The notes under the pieces: generated by a model
Told to the model about the DNA's origin: nothing
Databases searched by the model: none
Seen by the model: the letters and a program-made list of their open reading frames with translations, nothing else
NCBI GenBank assembly: GCA_021813875.1
Contig: JAKAJF010000021.1
Span: forward strand, 1 to 11,846
DNA from: a bacterium
GTDB lineage: Bacteria; Patescibacteriota; Patescibacteriia; Patescibacteriales; JAKAJF01
Reading direction: 5' to 3'
Length of the DNA: 11,846 bases
Program-made: the position numbers and the translations under genes
Shown: positions 11,043-11,846 of the stretch, in pieces
How the letters are laid out: every line of letters begins with the position of its first letter
How positions within the stretch are numbered: position 1 is the first letter of the stretch

Positions 11043-11846
11043 ATGAATATCGCCATCAATGGTTTTGGAAGGATCGGCCGGGCCGTTTTCAAATCCCTCC
11101 TGACCCGCAAGAATATCAACGTCGTAGCCATTAATGATCTGACCGACACCAAGACTTTGGCCCATCTCTTGAAATATGACAGCTGCTACGGGACCTATCC
11201 GGGCAAGATTTCGGCCACGGCCGATAGCCTGGTCGTCGATGGCAAGAAATACCGGGTGACGGCCGAGAGAGAGCCGGCGAAGCTGCCCTGGAAAGACTTG
11301 GGCGTCGATATCGTCATCGAGAGCACCGGCCGCTTCACTAAGAAGGAGGACGCCTCCCTGCACCTGGCCGCCGGCGCCAAAAAAGTGATCATTTCCGCTC
11401 CCGGCAAGGGCGATGTCAAAACCATCGTCTTGGGGGTCAATGAGGAAAAATTAAAGAAGAGCGACAAGGTCGTTTCCATGGCTTCCTGTACCACTAATTG
11501 CCTGGCTCCGACCACGGAAGTCATCAGGAAGAATTTCGGCATCGTGAGAGCCATCATGACCACCATCCATTCTTACACGGCCGACCAGAACCTGGTTGAC
11601 GGGCCGCATAAGGACTTGCGTCGTGCCCGGGCGGCCGCTTTGAACATGGTCCCGACCACCACCGGCGCCGCCATCGCCGTCACCGAGACCATCCCTGAAT
11701 TGAAAGGCAGTTTCGACGGCATGTCCGTCCGCGTCCCCACCCCGGTCGGTTCACTCTGTGACATGGTCTTTGTGACCAGGAAGAAGGCCGACGTCCAAAC
11801 CGTCAACGCCGCCCTGAAGAAAGCGGCCGCGAGCGGCCGGCTCAAA
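11043..11846 (+). CDS. gap: Glyceraldehyde-3-phosphate dehydrogenase, type I, 3' end missing
   Basis: 268 codons are visible to the window edge with no stop, out of an expected ~330-340. The enzyme oxidises glyceraldehyde 3-phosphate to 1,3-bisphosphoglycerate in glycolysis. Visible parts: the Rossmann INGFGRIGRAVF (4-15); AINDL, whose Asp at the end of the second strand favours NAD over NADP; ESTGRF; SASCTTNC-like motif as SMASCTTNCLAP with the catalytic cysteine; MTTIHSYTADQN with the catalytic histidine; PHKDLRRARAAALNMVPTTTGAA; and RVPTPVGS. It has its own extended -10 promoter after the PSP1 terminator. Met replaces the Asn commonly found two residues before the catalytic Ser-Cys pair. 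Confidence 0.96.
   Translation, partial: MNIAINGFGRIGRAVFKSLLTRKNINVVAINDLTDTKTLAHLLKYDSCYGTYPGKISATADSLVVDGKKYRVTAEREPAKLPWKDLGVDIVIESTGRFTKKEDASLHLAAGAKKVIISAPGKGDVKTIVLGVNEEKLKKSDKVVSMASCTTNCLAPTTEVIRKNFGIVRAIMTTIHSYTADQNLVDGPHKDLRRARAAALNMVPTTTGAAIAVTETIPELKGSFDGMSVRVPTPVGSLCDMVFVTRKKADVQTVNAALKKAAASGRLK

Overview
The window reads as core genome of a bacterium of the Patescibacteria/CPR type. This is inferred from style and gene content, not from a search. The signs are tightly packed genes, several with no Shine-Dalgarno (SD) sequence; a DUF3048 envelope protein beside pilins and a SEDS (RodA/FtsW) glycosyltransferase; a RicT/PSP1 protein; a lysine-rich extension on bL31; and short palindromic intergenic repeats. 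TGA is used as a stop by at least three genes here (ending at 4613, 7144 on the minus strand, and 10792), so the UGA-to-glycine code of some CPR lineages does not apply.

Layout. (1) 1-4613, plus strand: six genes separated by -1 to 6 bases. They are an unidentified membrane-anchored protein (5' end outside the window), RodA, ribosomal protein bL25, a DUF3048 protein, a canonical type IV prepilin and a pilin-like protein with no prepilin motif. (2) 4614-7972, minus strand: a run read toward lower coordinates, from a small lipoprotein ending in CXXCH, through an 83-residue membrane protein, to bL31 (rpmE), release factor 1 (prfA) and its methyltransferase PrmC. Most of these units are separated by hairpin terminators and two have good sigma70-type promoters. 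(3) 7973-8262: a divergent control region with back-to-back promoter candidates and a structured rpsB leader. (4) 8263-9845, plus strand: rpsB and tsf, separated by a long nested hairpin. (5) 9929-10968, plus strand: a RicT/PSP1 protein and a 58-codon ORF overlapping its stop codon. (6) 11043 to the end: type I GAPDH, cut by the window edge.

Functionally the window combines translation (bL25, RF1, PrmC, bL31, uS2, EF-Ts), cell wall elongation and surface appendages (RodA, DUF3048, pilins) and glycolysis. PrmC methylates the GGQ of RF1, and the two genes are adjacent. EF-Ts and uS2 form the classic operon.

I see no CRISPR array, transposase, tRNA, rRNA, phage or defence genes, and no convincing new multi-gene system. 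What deserves a second look is mainly regulatory: a terminator embedded in a convergent gene, leader hairpins on rpmE and rpsB, a 15-base motif shared by two promoters, and palindromic repeats. Among proteins, the C-terminal CXXCH lipoprotein, the motif-less pilin and the 58-residue coupled ORF stand out. Intergenic stretches 7396-7621 and 7973-8262 hold only the promoters, hairpins and leader listed; no further gene is supported in them.
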